Assembly (NCBI GenBank): GCA_028599035.1 | Contig: JAQRMT010000057.1 | Coordinates: forward strand, 1-9,389 | Length of the DNA stretch: 9,389 nt | Source: Gammaproteobacteria bacterium | GTDB taxonomy: Bacteria > Pseudomonadota > Gammaproteobacteria > PS1 > Pseudothioglobaceae | Reading direction: 5' to 3' | Part shown: one piece after another, positions 1 through 6,963 of the stretch | How the letters are laid out: every line of letters begins with the position of its first letter | Numbering within the stretch: the stretch's first letter is position 1 | Position numbers and translations under genes: made by a program | Notes under the pieces: model-generated | What the model was told of the DNA's origin: nothing | What the model saw: the letters and a program-made list of their open reading frames with translations, nothing else | The model's database searches: none

Positions 1-100
1 GGTTGGGTTTTTATGGATGTAAGGCTTGAATAAGAATAGTTTTTTAGATTTTTGGTGTGAATTTGGGTTTTGGGTGGTTCTATTTTTGGATTTGGGTATG
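1..100. other. G/T-skewed non-coding stretch upstream of thrS
   Basis: By hand count the + strand has 32 G, 48 T, 18 A and only 2 C here, an extreme skew compared with the genes that follow. The motif TTTGGGT recurs (62-68, 69-75, 91-97), and there are four GGG runs (5-7, 65-67, 72-74, 94-96). No convincing gene is visible. A + frame from base 1 reads GWVFMDVRLE and stops at 31-33, so it could be the tail of an upstream gene, but ten residues cannot be assigned. The - strand has an open frame rich in Lys, Asn and Pro with no start codon, which looks like composition alone. Confidence 0.5.
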
Positions 101-127
101 AGACCTTTACATAAATAAAGGTTTTTT
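101..127 (+). terminator. small intrinsic-terminator-like hairpin before thrS
   Basis: ACCTTTA (103-109) and TAAAGGT (116-122) form a perfect 7-bp stem around the loop CATAAA, followed directly by five more T (123-127). The stem can extend by a G-T and an A-T pair into the T run. The layout is that of a rho-independent terminator, although the stem is AT-rich and therefore weak. It could end an upstream transcript, or attenuate read-through into thrS if the thrS promoter lies further upstream. The sequence does not decide between these. Confidence 0.5.
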
Positions 128-137
128 CAGGTAAAAT
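106..137 (+). promoter_or_regulatory. possible weak promoter for the thrS operon
   Basis: TAAAAT (132-137) matches five of six bases of the sigma-70 -10 consensus and lies 28 bases before the thrS ATG. The best -35-like hexamer is TTTACA (106-111), but the spacer would be 20 bases, longer than the usual 16-18, and it lies inside the terminator-like hairpin. A start near 144 would leave a leader of only about 22 bases. That is too short for the tRNA-like operator through which ThrRS represses its own mRNA in E. coli. Confidence 0.25.
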
Positions 138-165
138 AGCGTCTTTCATTTTTTAAAGTTTAACC

Positions 166-2058
166 ATGCCAATAATCACTTTGCCAGACGGCACTGAAAA
201 ATCCTTTGATCAGGCGATTAGCGTTTTTGAAGTTGCTAAGTCGATTGGCTCGGGTTTAGCTAAGGCGACGCTTGCGGGTAAGGTGAATGGCGAGCTGGTG
301 GATGCTGCTTATGTGATTGAGGCGGACAGTTCGCTGTCTATCATTACTGATAAAGATGATGAAGGGCTTGAGGTGATTCGTCATTCTACGGCGCATTTGT
401 TGGCGCAGGCGACGCAGATGCTTTATCCTGATGCACAAGTAACGATTGGTCCGGTGATTAAAGATGGTTTTTACTATGACTTTGCCTATAAAGATGGCTT
501 CTCGGAGGGTGATTTAGCCAAGATTGAGAAGAATATGAATAAGCTGGTGAAGCAAAATTTGAGGATTGAGCGCAGTGAAATGTCGCGTGATGAGGCAGTG
601 CAATTTTTCAAGAATAAAGGTGAACATTATAAGGCAGAAATTATTGAATCTATTCCTGCTAATCAGGCATTGTCCTTATATAAGCAGGGTGATTTTATTG
701 ATTTGTGTCGTGGTCCACATGTGCCATCCACTGCTAAACTCAAAGCCTTTAAATTGATGAAACTGGCGGGTGCTTATTGGCGTGGTGATTCTAATAATGA
801 GATGTTGCAACGGGTGTATGGCACGGCTTGGGCAAGTAAGGACGATTTAGCGACCTATTTGCACCGTTTGGAGGAGGCTGAAAAGCGTGATCATCGAAAA
901 ATCGGTAAAACACAAGACTTATTTCATATGCAAGAAGAAGCGCCAGGCATGGTGTTTTGGCATGAAAAAGGCTGGACTTTGTATCAAATTGTTGAGCAAT
1001 ATATGCGTGGTATTTTTAGAGATAATGATTATAAAGAAGTGCATACGCCACAGTTGATTGATAAAAGCCTTTGGGAAAAATCAGGACATTGGGATAAGTT
1101 CGGTGATGCAATGTTTGCTACCAGCAGTGAAAACCGTGAGTATGCGGTAAAGCCGATGAATTGCCCTGCACATATCCAGATTTATAATCAAGGTTTAAAG
1201 TCTTATCGTGATTTGCCGTTGCGTTTGGCAGAGTTTGGCTCTTGTCATCGTAATGAACCATCAGGTACGCTACACGGTATTATGCGAGTGCGTAATTTTG
1301 TGCAAGATGATGGGCATATTTTTTGCAGTGAGATGCAGATTCAAAGTGAAGTATCGACTTTTATTGATTTGACTTTTGGAGTTTACCAACATTTTGGTTT
1401 TGACAATATTGATATTAAGCTTTCTACGCGTCCAGAAAAACGAGTAGGTTCAGATGAAGTCTGGGATAAGGCAGAGGCTGCACTTGCGCAAGCTTTAGAC
1501 AACAAAGGTATTGAATGGGAGCTACAAGAGGGCGAAGGTGCTTTTTACGGTCCAAAAATTGAATTTGTACTTAAGGATTGCCTAGAAAGAGAGTGGCAAT
1601 GTGGCACTTTGCAGGTGGATTTTTCGATGCCAGAACGCCTAGATGCACAATTTATCGCTGAAGACGGCTCAAAACAAACCCCAGTAATGCTACACCGTGC
1701 AATCGTGGGCTCATTAGAGCGATTTGTGGGTATTTTGATTGAACATTATGAAGGCGCATTTCCATCTTGGCTAGCACCTATTCAGGCTGTTATCCTTAAT
1801 ATTTCTGAGAAACAGACGGATTTTGTTATCAATATCGAAAAAAAGTTAAAAAAACAAGGGCTTAGAGTGATTTCGGACTTGCGAAATGAGAAGATAGGCT
1901 TTAAAATACGCGAACATTCTATGCAACGATTTCCCTATATTCTCGTGGTGGGTGATAAAGAAGTAGAAAATAACGAAATTTCAGTGAGAAAACGCGGTGG
2001 CAAAGATTTAGGGTCTATGTCAATTGATGCGTTTGCAGATTTAATCAATCAGGAGTAA
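166..2058 (+). CDS. thrS: threonyl-tRNA synthetase
   Basis: A class II aminoacyl-tRNA synthetase that charges tRNA-Thr in the cytoplasm and removes mischarged Ser. The 630 residues match the full bacterial length. Domains in order are an N-terminal TGS domain (about 1-62), the editing domain (about 63-225), the catalytic core (about 240-530) and the anticodon-binding domain (about 535-630). Editing-site residues H73, H77, C181 and H185 (DLCRGPHV) are all present. The catalytic zinc ligands are C333 (MNCPAH), H384 (DDGHIF) and H510 (MLHRA). Motif 2 is FGSCHRNEPSG and motif 3 is HRAIVGSLERF. The ATG gives the expected family start (MPIITLPDG), but no good Shine-Dalgarno sequence precedes it. 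It is the first gene of the operon, and its last codons contain the infC ribosome binding site. The identification is secure. Confidence 0.98.
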   Translation: MPIITLPDGTEKSFDQAISVFEVAKSIGSGLAKATLAGKVNGELVDAAYVIEADSSLSIITDKDDEGLEVIRHSTAHLLAQATQMLYPDAQVTIGPVIKDGFYYDFAYKDGFSEGDLAKIEKNMNKLVKQNLRIERSEMSRDEAVQFFKNKGEHYKAEIIESIPANQALSLYKQGDFIDLCRGPHVPSTAKLKAFKLMKLAGAYWRGDSNNEMLQRVYGTAWASKDDLATYLHRLEEAEKRDHRKIGKTQDLFHMQEEAPGMVFWHEKGWTLYQIVEQYMRGIFRDNDYKEVHTPQLIDKSLWEKSGHWDKFGDAMFATSSENREYAVKPMNCPAHIQIYNQGLKSYRDLPLRLAEFGSCHRNEPSGTLHGIMRVRNFVQDDGHIFCSEMQIQSEVSTFIDLTFGVYQHFGFDNIDIKLSTRPEKRVGSDEVWDKAEAALAQALDNKGIEWELQEGEGAFYGPKIEFVLKDCLEREWQCGTLQVDFSMPERLDAQFIAEDGSKQTPVMLHRAIVGSLERFVGILIEHYEGAFPSWLAPIQAVILNISEKQTDFVINIEKKLKKQGLRVISDLRNEKIGFKIREHSMQRFPYILVVGDKEVENNEISVRKRGGKDLGSMSIDAFADLINQE

Positions 2059-2063
2059 TTATT
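2051..2063 (+). promoter_or_regulatory. infC ribosome binding site and AUU start codon
   Basis: AGGAG (2051-2055) lies in the last thrS codons, five bases before ATT (2061-2063). Reading from this ATT gives KKPNRIRIN, the start expected of IF3, in frame with the rest of infC. A second ATT at 2058-2060 is also in frame but is only two bases from the SD. The rare AUU start of infC is known from E. coli, where IF3 discriminates against it and so represses its own translation. The same control is inferred here. Confidence 0.85.
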
Positions 2064-2585
2064 AAAAAACCAAATAGAATACGCATCAATCAACATATTA
2101 AGGCATCTCAGGTGCGTGTGATTGATAGCAAAGGTGGGCAGGCTGGTGTATTAAGCACAACAGAGGCGTTAAAAATAGCAGCAGAGGCTGGATTGGACCT
2201 AGTGGAAGTATCCCCAAATGCTGACCCACCTGTTTGTAAAGTGATGGATTTTGGTAAGTATCGGTACGAACAGAAAAAGCAACTGAGTGACCAAAAGAAA
2301 AAGCAAAAGAAAAACACTGTTAAAACCATTAAATATCGTCCTGGCACAGAAGAGGGGGATTACCAAATTAAATTTAGGAATTTGGTTAAGTTTTTAGACA
2401 ATGGTGACAAGGTTAAAGTGAGTATTTGGTTTCGTGGCCGTGAAATGCAACACAGAGAGCTTGGCATGGATATGCTAGATAGGATTGAAAAAGACACAGA
2501 AGAATTTGCTAATGTAGAACAGAAAGCAAAAATGGAGGGTCGCCAGCTAGGCATGATGCTGGCACCCAAATCAAAAAAGAAATAA
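2061..2585 (+). CDS. infC: translation initiation factor IF-3 (AUU start)
   Basis: IF3 binds the 30S subunit, keeps it apart from 50S and checks the start codon and initiator tRNA. From the ATT start the protein has 174 residues, close to the 180 of E. coli. The first conventional start, GTG at 2112, would cut off the conserved N-terminal KKPNRIRINQHIKASQ and is rejected. The N-domain (about 1-75) holds LVEVSPNADPPVCKVMDFGK. A lysine-rich linker follows (about 72-88), then the C-domain (about 89-174) with KYRPGTEEGDYQIK and the signature KVSIWFRGREMQH (119-131). It ends in the basic tail KSKKK. It lies two bases after thrS, with its SD inside that gene, so the two are probably translationally coupled. 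Autoregulation through AUU is known for the family and inferred here. Confidence 0.96.
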   Translation: MKKPNRIRINQHIKASQVRVIDSKGGQAGVLSTTEALKIAAEAGLDLVEVSPNADPPVCKVMDFGKYRYEQKKQLSDQKKKQKKNTVKTIKYRPGTEEGDYQIKFRNLVKFLDNGDKVKVSIWFRGREMQHRELGMDMLDRIEKDTEEFANVEQKAKMEGRQLGMMLAPKSKKK

Positions 2586-2596
2586 TTTTTTTTGAT
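2570..2596 (+). repeat. perfect AT-rich inverted repeat across the infC stop
   Basis: ATCAAAAAA (2570-2578) and TTTTTTGAT (2588-2596) are perfect inverted complements of 9 bp, with a 9-base loop that contains the infC stop codon. A run of eight T (2586-2593) forms most of the right arm. The hairpin would be thermally weak and translating ribosomes would disrupt it. The left arm encodes the usual lysine-rich IF3 tail, so part of the symmetry may be compositional. Confidence 0.4.
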
Positions 2597-2604
2597 AATG
2601 TTTA

Positions 2605-2641
2605 ATCCCCAATAGGGGGTATGAAAAAGCCTGATAGGGCT
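2605..2641 (+). promoter_or_regulatory. paired hairpins in the infC-rpmI leader, candidate L20 autoregulatory site
   Basis: Hairpin A pairs ATCCCC (2605-2610) with GGGGGT (2615-2620) around AATA, with one G-U pair. Hairpin B pairs AGCCT (2628-2632) with GGGCT (2637-2641) around GATA, also with one G-U pair. Both sit just upstream of the rpmI SD (AAGGAG, 2647-2652). In E. coli and Bacillus, ribosomal protein L20 binds RNA structure in this same intergenic position and represses rpmI-rplT. The position supports that role. I cannot show that these hairpins match the known L20 motif. Confidence 0.4.
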
Positions 2642-2658
2642 AAATAAAGGAGTAAATG

Positions 2659-2856
2659 ATGCCAAAGTTAAAAACCAATAGAGGGGCTGCAAAGCGCTTC
2701 AAAAAAACTGCCAGTGGCGGTTATAAATGTAAACACTCTCACCTGCGTCATATTTTGACCAAGAAGAGTACTTCTAGAAAACGCAGTTTACGCGCACCAG
2801 ACACAGTCGAAAAGGCTGATGTACCAATGGTTCGTAAAATGTTACCGTATAGTTAA
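2659..2856 (+). CDS. rpmI: 50S ribosomal protein L35
   Basis: A small basic protein of the large ribosomal subunit. From the second of two tandem ATG codons it has 65 residues, the same as the E. coli protein, and begins with the family's MPK (MPKLKTNRGAAKRFKKTASG). The LRHILTKK motif is also clear. The SD AAGGAG (2647-2652) is six bases from ATG 2659 but only three from ATG 2656, so 2659 is preferred, although 2656 would add just one Met. It lies between infC and rplT as in most bacteria. Its translation is probably controlled by L20 through the upstream leader, which is inferred from gene order. Confidence 0.97.
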   Translation: MPKLKTNRGAAKRFKKTASGGYKCKHSHLRHILTKKSTSRKRSLRAPDTVEKADVPMVRKMLPYS

Positions 2857-2874
2857 ATAATAGGAGTATAGAAA

Positions 2875-3234
2875 ATGGCAAGAGTATCAAGAGGTGTGCA
2901 AGCGCACGCAAAACACAAGAAAATTTTAAAAAAAGCGAAAGGCTACTACGGCGCAAGATCAAAAGTCTATCGTGTTGCTAAACAAGCAGTTATTAAGGCA
3001 GGTCAATATGCGTATCGTGACCGCCGCCAAAGACGCCGTCAGTTCCGCAGGCTTTGGATTGTGCGTATTAACGCTGAAGCGCGTAACAATGGTTTGAGTT
3101 ATTCAAGAATGATTGATGGCATAAGCAAAGCGGGCATTGAAATTGACCGCAAAGTTTTATCAGATATTGCGATTTTTGATAAAGCAGCATTTGCAAAAAT
3201 TGCAGATCAAGCAAAAGCAGCTTTGGGTAAGTAA
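2875..3234 (+). CDS. rplT: 50S ribosomal protein L20
   Basis: L20 binds 23S rRNA directly and is needed early in 50S assembly. In several bacteria it also represses its own operon. It has 119 residues against 118 in E. coli. The start MARVSRGVQAHAKHKKILKK, the motif AKGYYGARSKVYRVAKQA and the arginine-rich YRDRRQRRRQFRRLW are diagnostic. The C-terminal globular half (about 60-119) ends in KAALGK. SD AGGAG (2862-2866) is eight bases before the ATG. It follows rpmI after 18 bases and precedes pheS by 8. Confidence 0.98.
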   Translation: MARVSRGVQAHAKHKKILKKAKGYYGARSKVYRVAKQAVIKAGQYAYRDRRQRRRQFRRLWIVRINAEARNNGLSYSRMIDGISKAGIEIDRKVLSDIAIFDKAAFAKIADQAKAALGK

Positions 3235-3242
3235 GTTTACTG

Positions 3243-4256
3243 GTGATTGACGATATTCTCAATAGGGCAAAAGATGCTATTGAAAAAGCGCAAAACTTAA
3301 ATGATTTAGAAGGGTTAAGAGTTACGCTTTTAGGTAAAAAAGGTGAGTTAACCGCTTTACTTAAAGGGCTTGGTAAATTGGGCGTAGAAGAGCGACCAAA
3401 GATGGGCGGGGTGATTAACCAAGCCAAGGGCGTAGTGCAAACGCTGCTAACTGAGCGTAAAAATACACTGGAAACCATTGCGTTAGAGGCGCGTTTATTG
3501 AGTGAGAAAATAGATGTTTCTCTGCCTGGGCGTAACGCCGAAATGGGCGGGCTTCATCCTGTTACTATCACGCTCAAGCGCATTCAGTCATTATTTGCGA
3601 AAAACGGCTTCGAAGTGGCAACTGGCCCTGAAATTGAGGATGATTTCCACAACTTTACTGCGCTTAATATCCCCAAACACCACCCAGCGCGTGCAATGCA
3701 CGACACTTTCTATTTTGCTGATGGGTCTGTGCTTAGAACGCACACCTCCCCTGTGCAAATTCGTACACTTGAAAATCAAAATCCCCCTGTGCGTATTATT
3801 GCACCAGGGCGTGTGTATCGTTGTGACTCGGATATTACCCATACGCCGATGTTTCATCAGGTGGAGGGGCTGATTGTTGATAAAGATGCAAATTTTGCTC
3901 AGCTTAAGGGTTTGTTAATTGATTTTTTGCGTGCTTATTTTGAAAAAGAAGACTTAAAAGTGCGTTTTCGTCCTTCATATTTTCCCTTTACTGAGCCTTC
4001 GGCTGAGGCGGATATTGAGTGTGTTATTTGCAGTGGAGAAGGCTGCCGTGTTTGTAAAAAAACGGGCTGGCTAGAAGTGTTAGGTTGCGGTGTTGTGCAT
4101 CCTAATGTTTTAAATTCAGTGAAAATAAACAGTGAAGAATATACTGGGTTGGCTTTTGGTATGGGTGTTGAGCGTTTGGCGATGTTGCGTTATGGGGTGA
4201 ATGATTTACGCCTATTCTTTGAAAATGACATTCGTTTTTTGAGGCAATTCAAATAA
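3243..4256 (+). CDS. pheS: phenylalanyl-tRNA synthetase alpha subunit
   Basis: The catalytic chain of the (alpha-beta)2 enzyme that charges tRNA-Phe. It has 337 residues: an N-terminal coiled-coil arm (about 1-90), then the class II core. Motif 2 is GRVYRCDSDITHTPMFHQVEGL without gaps (189-210, so named here by its ends GRVYR and QVEGL), and motif 3 is LAFGMGVERLAMLRYG. Phe-site motifs TSPVQIR and FPFTEPS are present. Relative to the 327-residue E. coli chain there is an insert with CxxC-x4-CxxC (C260, C263, C268, C271), which resembles a zinc knuckle. The same insert is common in non-enteric PheS. The start is GTG with no clear SD. It lies eight bases after rplT, so translation is probably coupled. 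No leader peptide or attenuator fits upstream. Confidence 0.97.
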   Translation: MIDDILNRAKDAIEKAQNLNDLEGLRVTLLGKKGELTALLKGLGKLGVEERPKMGGVINQAKGVVQTLLTERKNTLETIALEARLLSEKIDVSLPGRNAEMGGLHPVTITLKRIQSLFAKNGFEVATGPEIEDDFHNFTALNIPKHHPARAMHDTFYFADGSVLRTHTSPVQIRTLENQNPPVRIIAPGRVYRCDSDITHTPMFHQVEGLIVDKDANFAQLKGLLIDFLRAYFEKEDLKVRFRPSYFPFTEPSAEADIECVICSGEGCRVCKKTGWLEVLGCGVVHPNVLNSVKINSEEYTGLAFGMGVERLAMLRYGVNDLRLFFENDIRFLRQFK

Positions 4257-4266
4257 GGATTTTGAG

Positions 4267-6657
4267 ATGAATATTTCAACAACATGGCTGCGTGAATGGG
4301 TTAATCCTAAAGTTAGTGATGAAGCGCTGGCAGAGCAATTGACAATGGCTGGTTTGGAGGTCGATGGTATTGCGGCTGTCGCACCTTCTTTTGAAAATGT
4401 TGTGGTAGGGCATGTCGTGTCTTGTGAAAAACACCCCGATGCTGATAAATTAAATTTATGCCAAGTGGATGTTGGTTCTGGCGATAATTTACAGATTATT
4501 TGCGGTGCCAGTAATATTCGCACTGATTTAAAAGTAATTGTTGCCACAATTGGTGCAGTGTTACCGAATGGATTGAAAATCAAAAAAGCCAAACTTCGTG
4601 GCGTTGAATCATTTGGTATGATTTGCTCAGAAGCCGAGCTGGGTATGATGGATAACTCAGACGGCATTAGTGAATTAGAGGCTATTGCGCCTATTGGGGA
4701 AAACATCAGGAAATATCTAAATTTAGATGATAATATTATTGAATTGGATATTACGCCTAATCGTGGGGATTGTTTCTCGGTATTAGGTGTGGCGCGTGAA
4801 GTGAGCGCTAATTATAAATTACCTTTTGTGCTCCCCAGTTTCTCTATTGAAACACAAGGCGCACCAAGTGTTAGCGCCAGCGTTAGTAATACTTTGGCTT
4901 GCCCTAAGTATTTAACCAGAAATATTTCAGGTATTGACAATACGCTTAAAACACCCAAGTGGATGGCTGATAAACTTATGCGTTCTGGGCAAGCGTTGCA
5001 TTCACCGGTGGTGGATATTACTAATTTTGTGTTGTTAGAGTTAGGTCAGCCATTGCATGCGTTTGATGTTGCTAAAATCAAGGGTGAAATTGAAGTTAGA
5101 AACGCCAAACTGGGTGAGAAAATTGAATTATTGAACGAAACCACAGTGGTGTTGGATGAAGATACTTTGGTTATTGCTGATAATGATTCAGTGCTTGCCA
5201 TTGCTGGTGTGATGGGTGGATTAGACAGTGCTACACAAAGTGATAGCACAGAGGTTTTGTTAGAAAGTGCGTTTTTTGAGCCAGTATCAATTGCGGGCAA
5301 GGCAAGAAAGTATGGTCTGCACACTGAGTCGTCGTTGCGGTTTGAACGAGGGGTAGATTTTGCCATTACTGAGTTGGCAATGGATAGAGCTACACAGCTG
5401 ATTATTGAAATCTGCACTCCTCAAGAAGGTGTAGAGAAGAAAGGCGGACAGGCGAGTGATGTAAATATTTGTATTGACGAGGCATCTTTACCAAAACTTT
5501 CAGCAATCACCATCGATCAAGAGAAAATTCATAAGATATTAGGTTTTGAATTAGATGCTCAATGGATTGAAGAGAAATTTATTGGACTAGGCTTTAAAAT
5601 CAGTGATAAAACTGACAATTCTTGGAGCATTATCCCACCAAGTTTTAGATTTGATATTCGCATTCCTGCCGACTTGATTGAGGAATTGGCAAGGCTTTAT
5701 GGTTATGACAAAATACCTGTACAAAAGCTCTCGCTTGATGCTAATATTGGTGCTGTTGCAGAGGCGCAGAATGATCAATATGATATTGCGCAGTCCTTAG
5801 CAGTACGAGGCTATCAAGAGGTCATTACTTACAGTTTTATCTCGGAAAAATACCACAATTTGATTGATGTAAATGCCAATAAAATTATGCTGTCTAATCC
5901 AATTTCAGCAGAATTATCCATCATGCGCTCATCGCTTTGGGCAGGCTTATTGCAAAGCGTTGAATCGAATCAAAGGCGTGGACACAACAATGCTAGATTT
6001 TTTGAAATTGGTTTGTGTTTTTCTGGCGTTAAGGTGGCTGAGCAATCGAATAAATTAGCAGGGGTGGTTTCGGGTAATCGTTTTGATGCTCAGTGGTCAG
6101 GCGATTTAATACCGGTGGATTTTTTTGATGCTAAGGCTGATTTAGAGTCATTGCTTAAATTGACGGGCGCTAAATTTGAATTTAGAGCGAGTGAGCATCC
6201 CACTTTACAAAAAGGACAAACTGCCAAGATAGTGTTAAATGGGAAACAGGTCGGCTGGATTGGTGCTTTAGCGCCAAATGTTGCTAAAGAGTTATCATTG
6301 CCTAAGTGTTATTTATTTGACATTGATTTGGATGTGTTACTGGCAGGCAAGATTGCTAAATACGAGGCTTTTTCTCAATACCAACAATCTCAACGAGATA
6401 TTGCTCTAGTATTGGATGAGTCAACCCCTGTGTCCGAGTTGATGAACGGTATTGAAGCATTACAACAACCTGATTTTGTTGGAGTGAATTTGTTTGATGT
6501 TTATACAGGTGAGAATATTGAATCTGGAAAGAAGAGTGTCGCACTTAATCTGGTTTATCAATCGCTTGAATCGACTTTAAGTGATGACCAAGTTAATGTT
6601 AAAGTTGACGAAGTGTTGAGTTTATTGCAAATTAAATTTGGTGCTGTGCAAAGATAA
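4267..6657 (+). CDS. pheT: phenylalanyl-tRNA synthetase beta subunit
   Basis: The large chain of PheRS, which carries tRNA binding and hydrolytic editing of Tyr-tRNA-Phe. Its 796 residues compare with 795 in E. coli. In order there are an OB-fold tRNA-binding domain (about 40-150, HPDADKLNLCQVDVG and ITPNRGDC), the B3/B4 editing domain (about 210-390, with QPLHAFD, AIAGVMGG and GLHTESSLRFERG), B5 (about 400-480), a catalytic-like core, and the ferredoxin-fold anticodon-binding domain (about 700-796, with QRDIALVLDE). SD AAGGA (4255-4259) overlaps the pheS stop and is seven bases from the ATG. The stop overlaps the ihfA start by one base (TAATG). Nothing looks truncated. Confidence 0.98.
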   Translation: MNISTTWLREWVNPKVSDEALAEQLTMAGLEVDGIAAVAPSFENVVVGHVVSCEKHPDADKLNLCQVDVGSGDNLQIICGASNIRTDLKVIVATIGAVLPNGLKIKKAKLRGVESFGMICSEAELGMMDNSDGISELEAIAPIGENIRKYLNLDDNIIELDITPNRGDCFSVLGVAREVSANYKLPFVLPSFSIETQGAPSVSASVSNTLACPKYLTRNISGIDNTLKTPKWMADKLMRSGQALHSPVVDITNFVLLELGQPLHAFDVAKIKGEIEVRNAKLGEKIELLNETTVVLDEDTLVIADNDSVLAIAGVMGGLDSATQSDSTEVLLESAFFEPVSIAGKARKYGLHTESSLRFERGVDFAITELAMDRATQLIIEICTPQEGVEKKGGQASDVNICIDEASLPKLSAITIDQEKIHKILGFELDAQWIEEKFIGLGFKISDKTDNSWSIIPPSFRFDIRIPADLIEELARLYGYDKIPVQKLSLDANIGAVAEAQNDQYDIAQSLAVRGYQEVITYSFISEKYHNLIDVNANKIMLSNPISAELSIMRSSLWAGLLQSVESNQRRGHNNARFFEIGLCFSGVKVAEQSNKLAGVVSGNRFDAQWSGDLIPVDFFDAKADLESLLKLTGAKFEFRASEHPTLQKGQTAKIVLNGKQVGWIGALAPNVAKELSLPKCYLFDIDLDVLLAGKIAKYEAFSQYQQSQRDIALVLDESTPVSELMNGIEALQQPDFVGVNLFDVYTGENIESGKKSVALNLVYQSLESTLSDDQVNVKVDEVLSLLQIKFGAVQR

Positions 6658-6944
6658 TGTCATTAACTAAGAAAAATATCGCTGATTTGTTGTCAAAACA
6701 AATGGACATCAATTATAGCCAAGCGTTGTTGATTACCAATGATTTTTTTGATACGATTAAAAAATCGCTTGCTAAAGGTGAGGCTGTCAAGTTATCAGGT
6801 TTTGGTAACTTTGTTGTTAGAGAAAAAGTAGCCCGACCAGGTAGAAATCCAAAAACAGGCGAGCCAGCAACCATCTCAGCCAGAAAAGTGGTGATTTTTA
6901 AGGCTGGATTAAAGTTAAAGGCAACAGTTCAGTCTGGAGTTTGA
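6657..6944 (+). CDS. ihfA: integration host factor alpha subunit
   Basis: The alpha chain of IHF, a DNA-bending HU-family protein that acts with IhfB in nucleoid structure, recombination and sigma-54 promoters. It has 95 residues against 99 in E. coli. The HU/IHF signature is intact: LSGFGNFVVREK, then RPGRNPKTGE (60-69) with P65 at the position that intercalates into DNA. The alpha rather than beta assignment rests on the sequence match and on the conserved place right after pheT. The C-terminal tail is a few residues shorter than in E. coli, which is ordinary variation. It starts inside the pheT stop (TAATG), so it is translationally coupled. No strong terminator follows. Confidence 0.95.
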   Translation: MSLTKKNIADLLSKQMDINYSQALLITNDFFDTIKKSLAKGEAVKLSGFGNFVVREKVARPGRNPKTGEPATISARKVVIFKAGLKLKATVQSGV

Positions 6945-6963
6945 GGTTTTTTAGAGGCGCTCT

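Noticed and set aside
1..33. Short + frame GWVFMDVRLE ending in TAA, possible tail of an upstream gene
   Set aside because: Ten residues in a compositionally skewed stretch cannot be told from chance. Recorded only within the region note.
138..165. tRNA-Thr anticodon-like operator before thrS
   Set aside because: A CGT occurs at 140-142, but no stem encloses it and the leader is too short.
2112..2585. GTG at 2112 as the infC start
   Set aside because: It would remove conserved N-terminal residues. The AUU at 2061 has a good SD and restores the full family length.
3068..3478. 136-residue - strand open frame opposite rplT and pheS, and similar long frames opposite or within thrS, infC, pheS and pheT
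   Set aside because: They lie entirely or almost entirely over confidently identified conserved genes and show no family motif, so they are reading-frame shadows.
6930..6944. Truncation of IhfA at the C-terminus
   Set aside because: A tail four residues shorter than in E. coli is within normal variation, and all DNA-binding residues are present.
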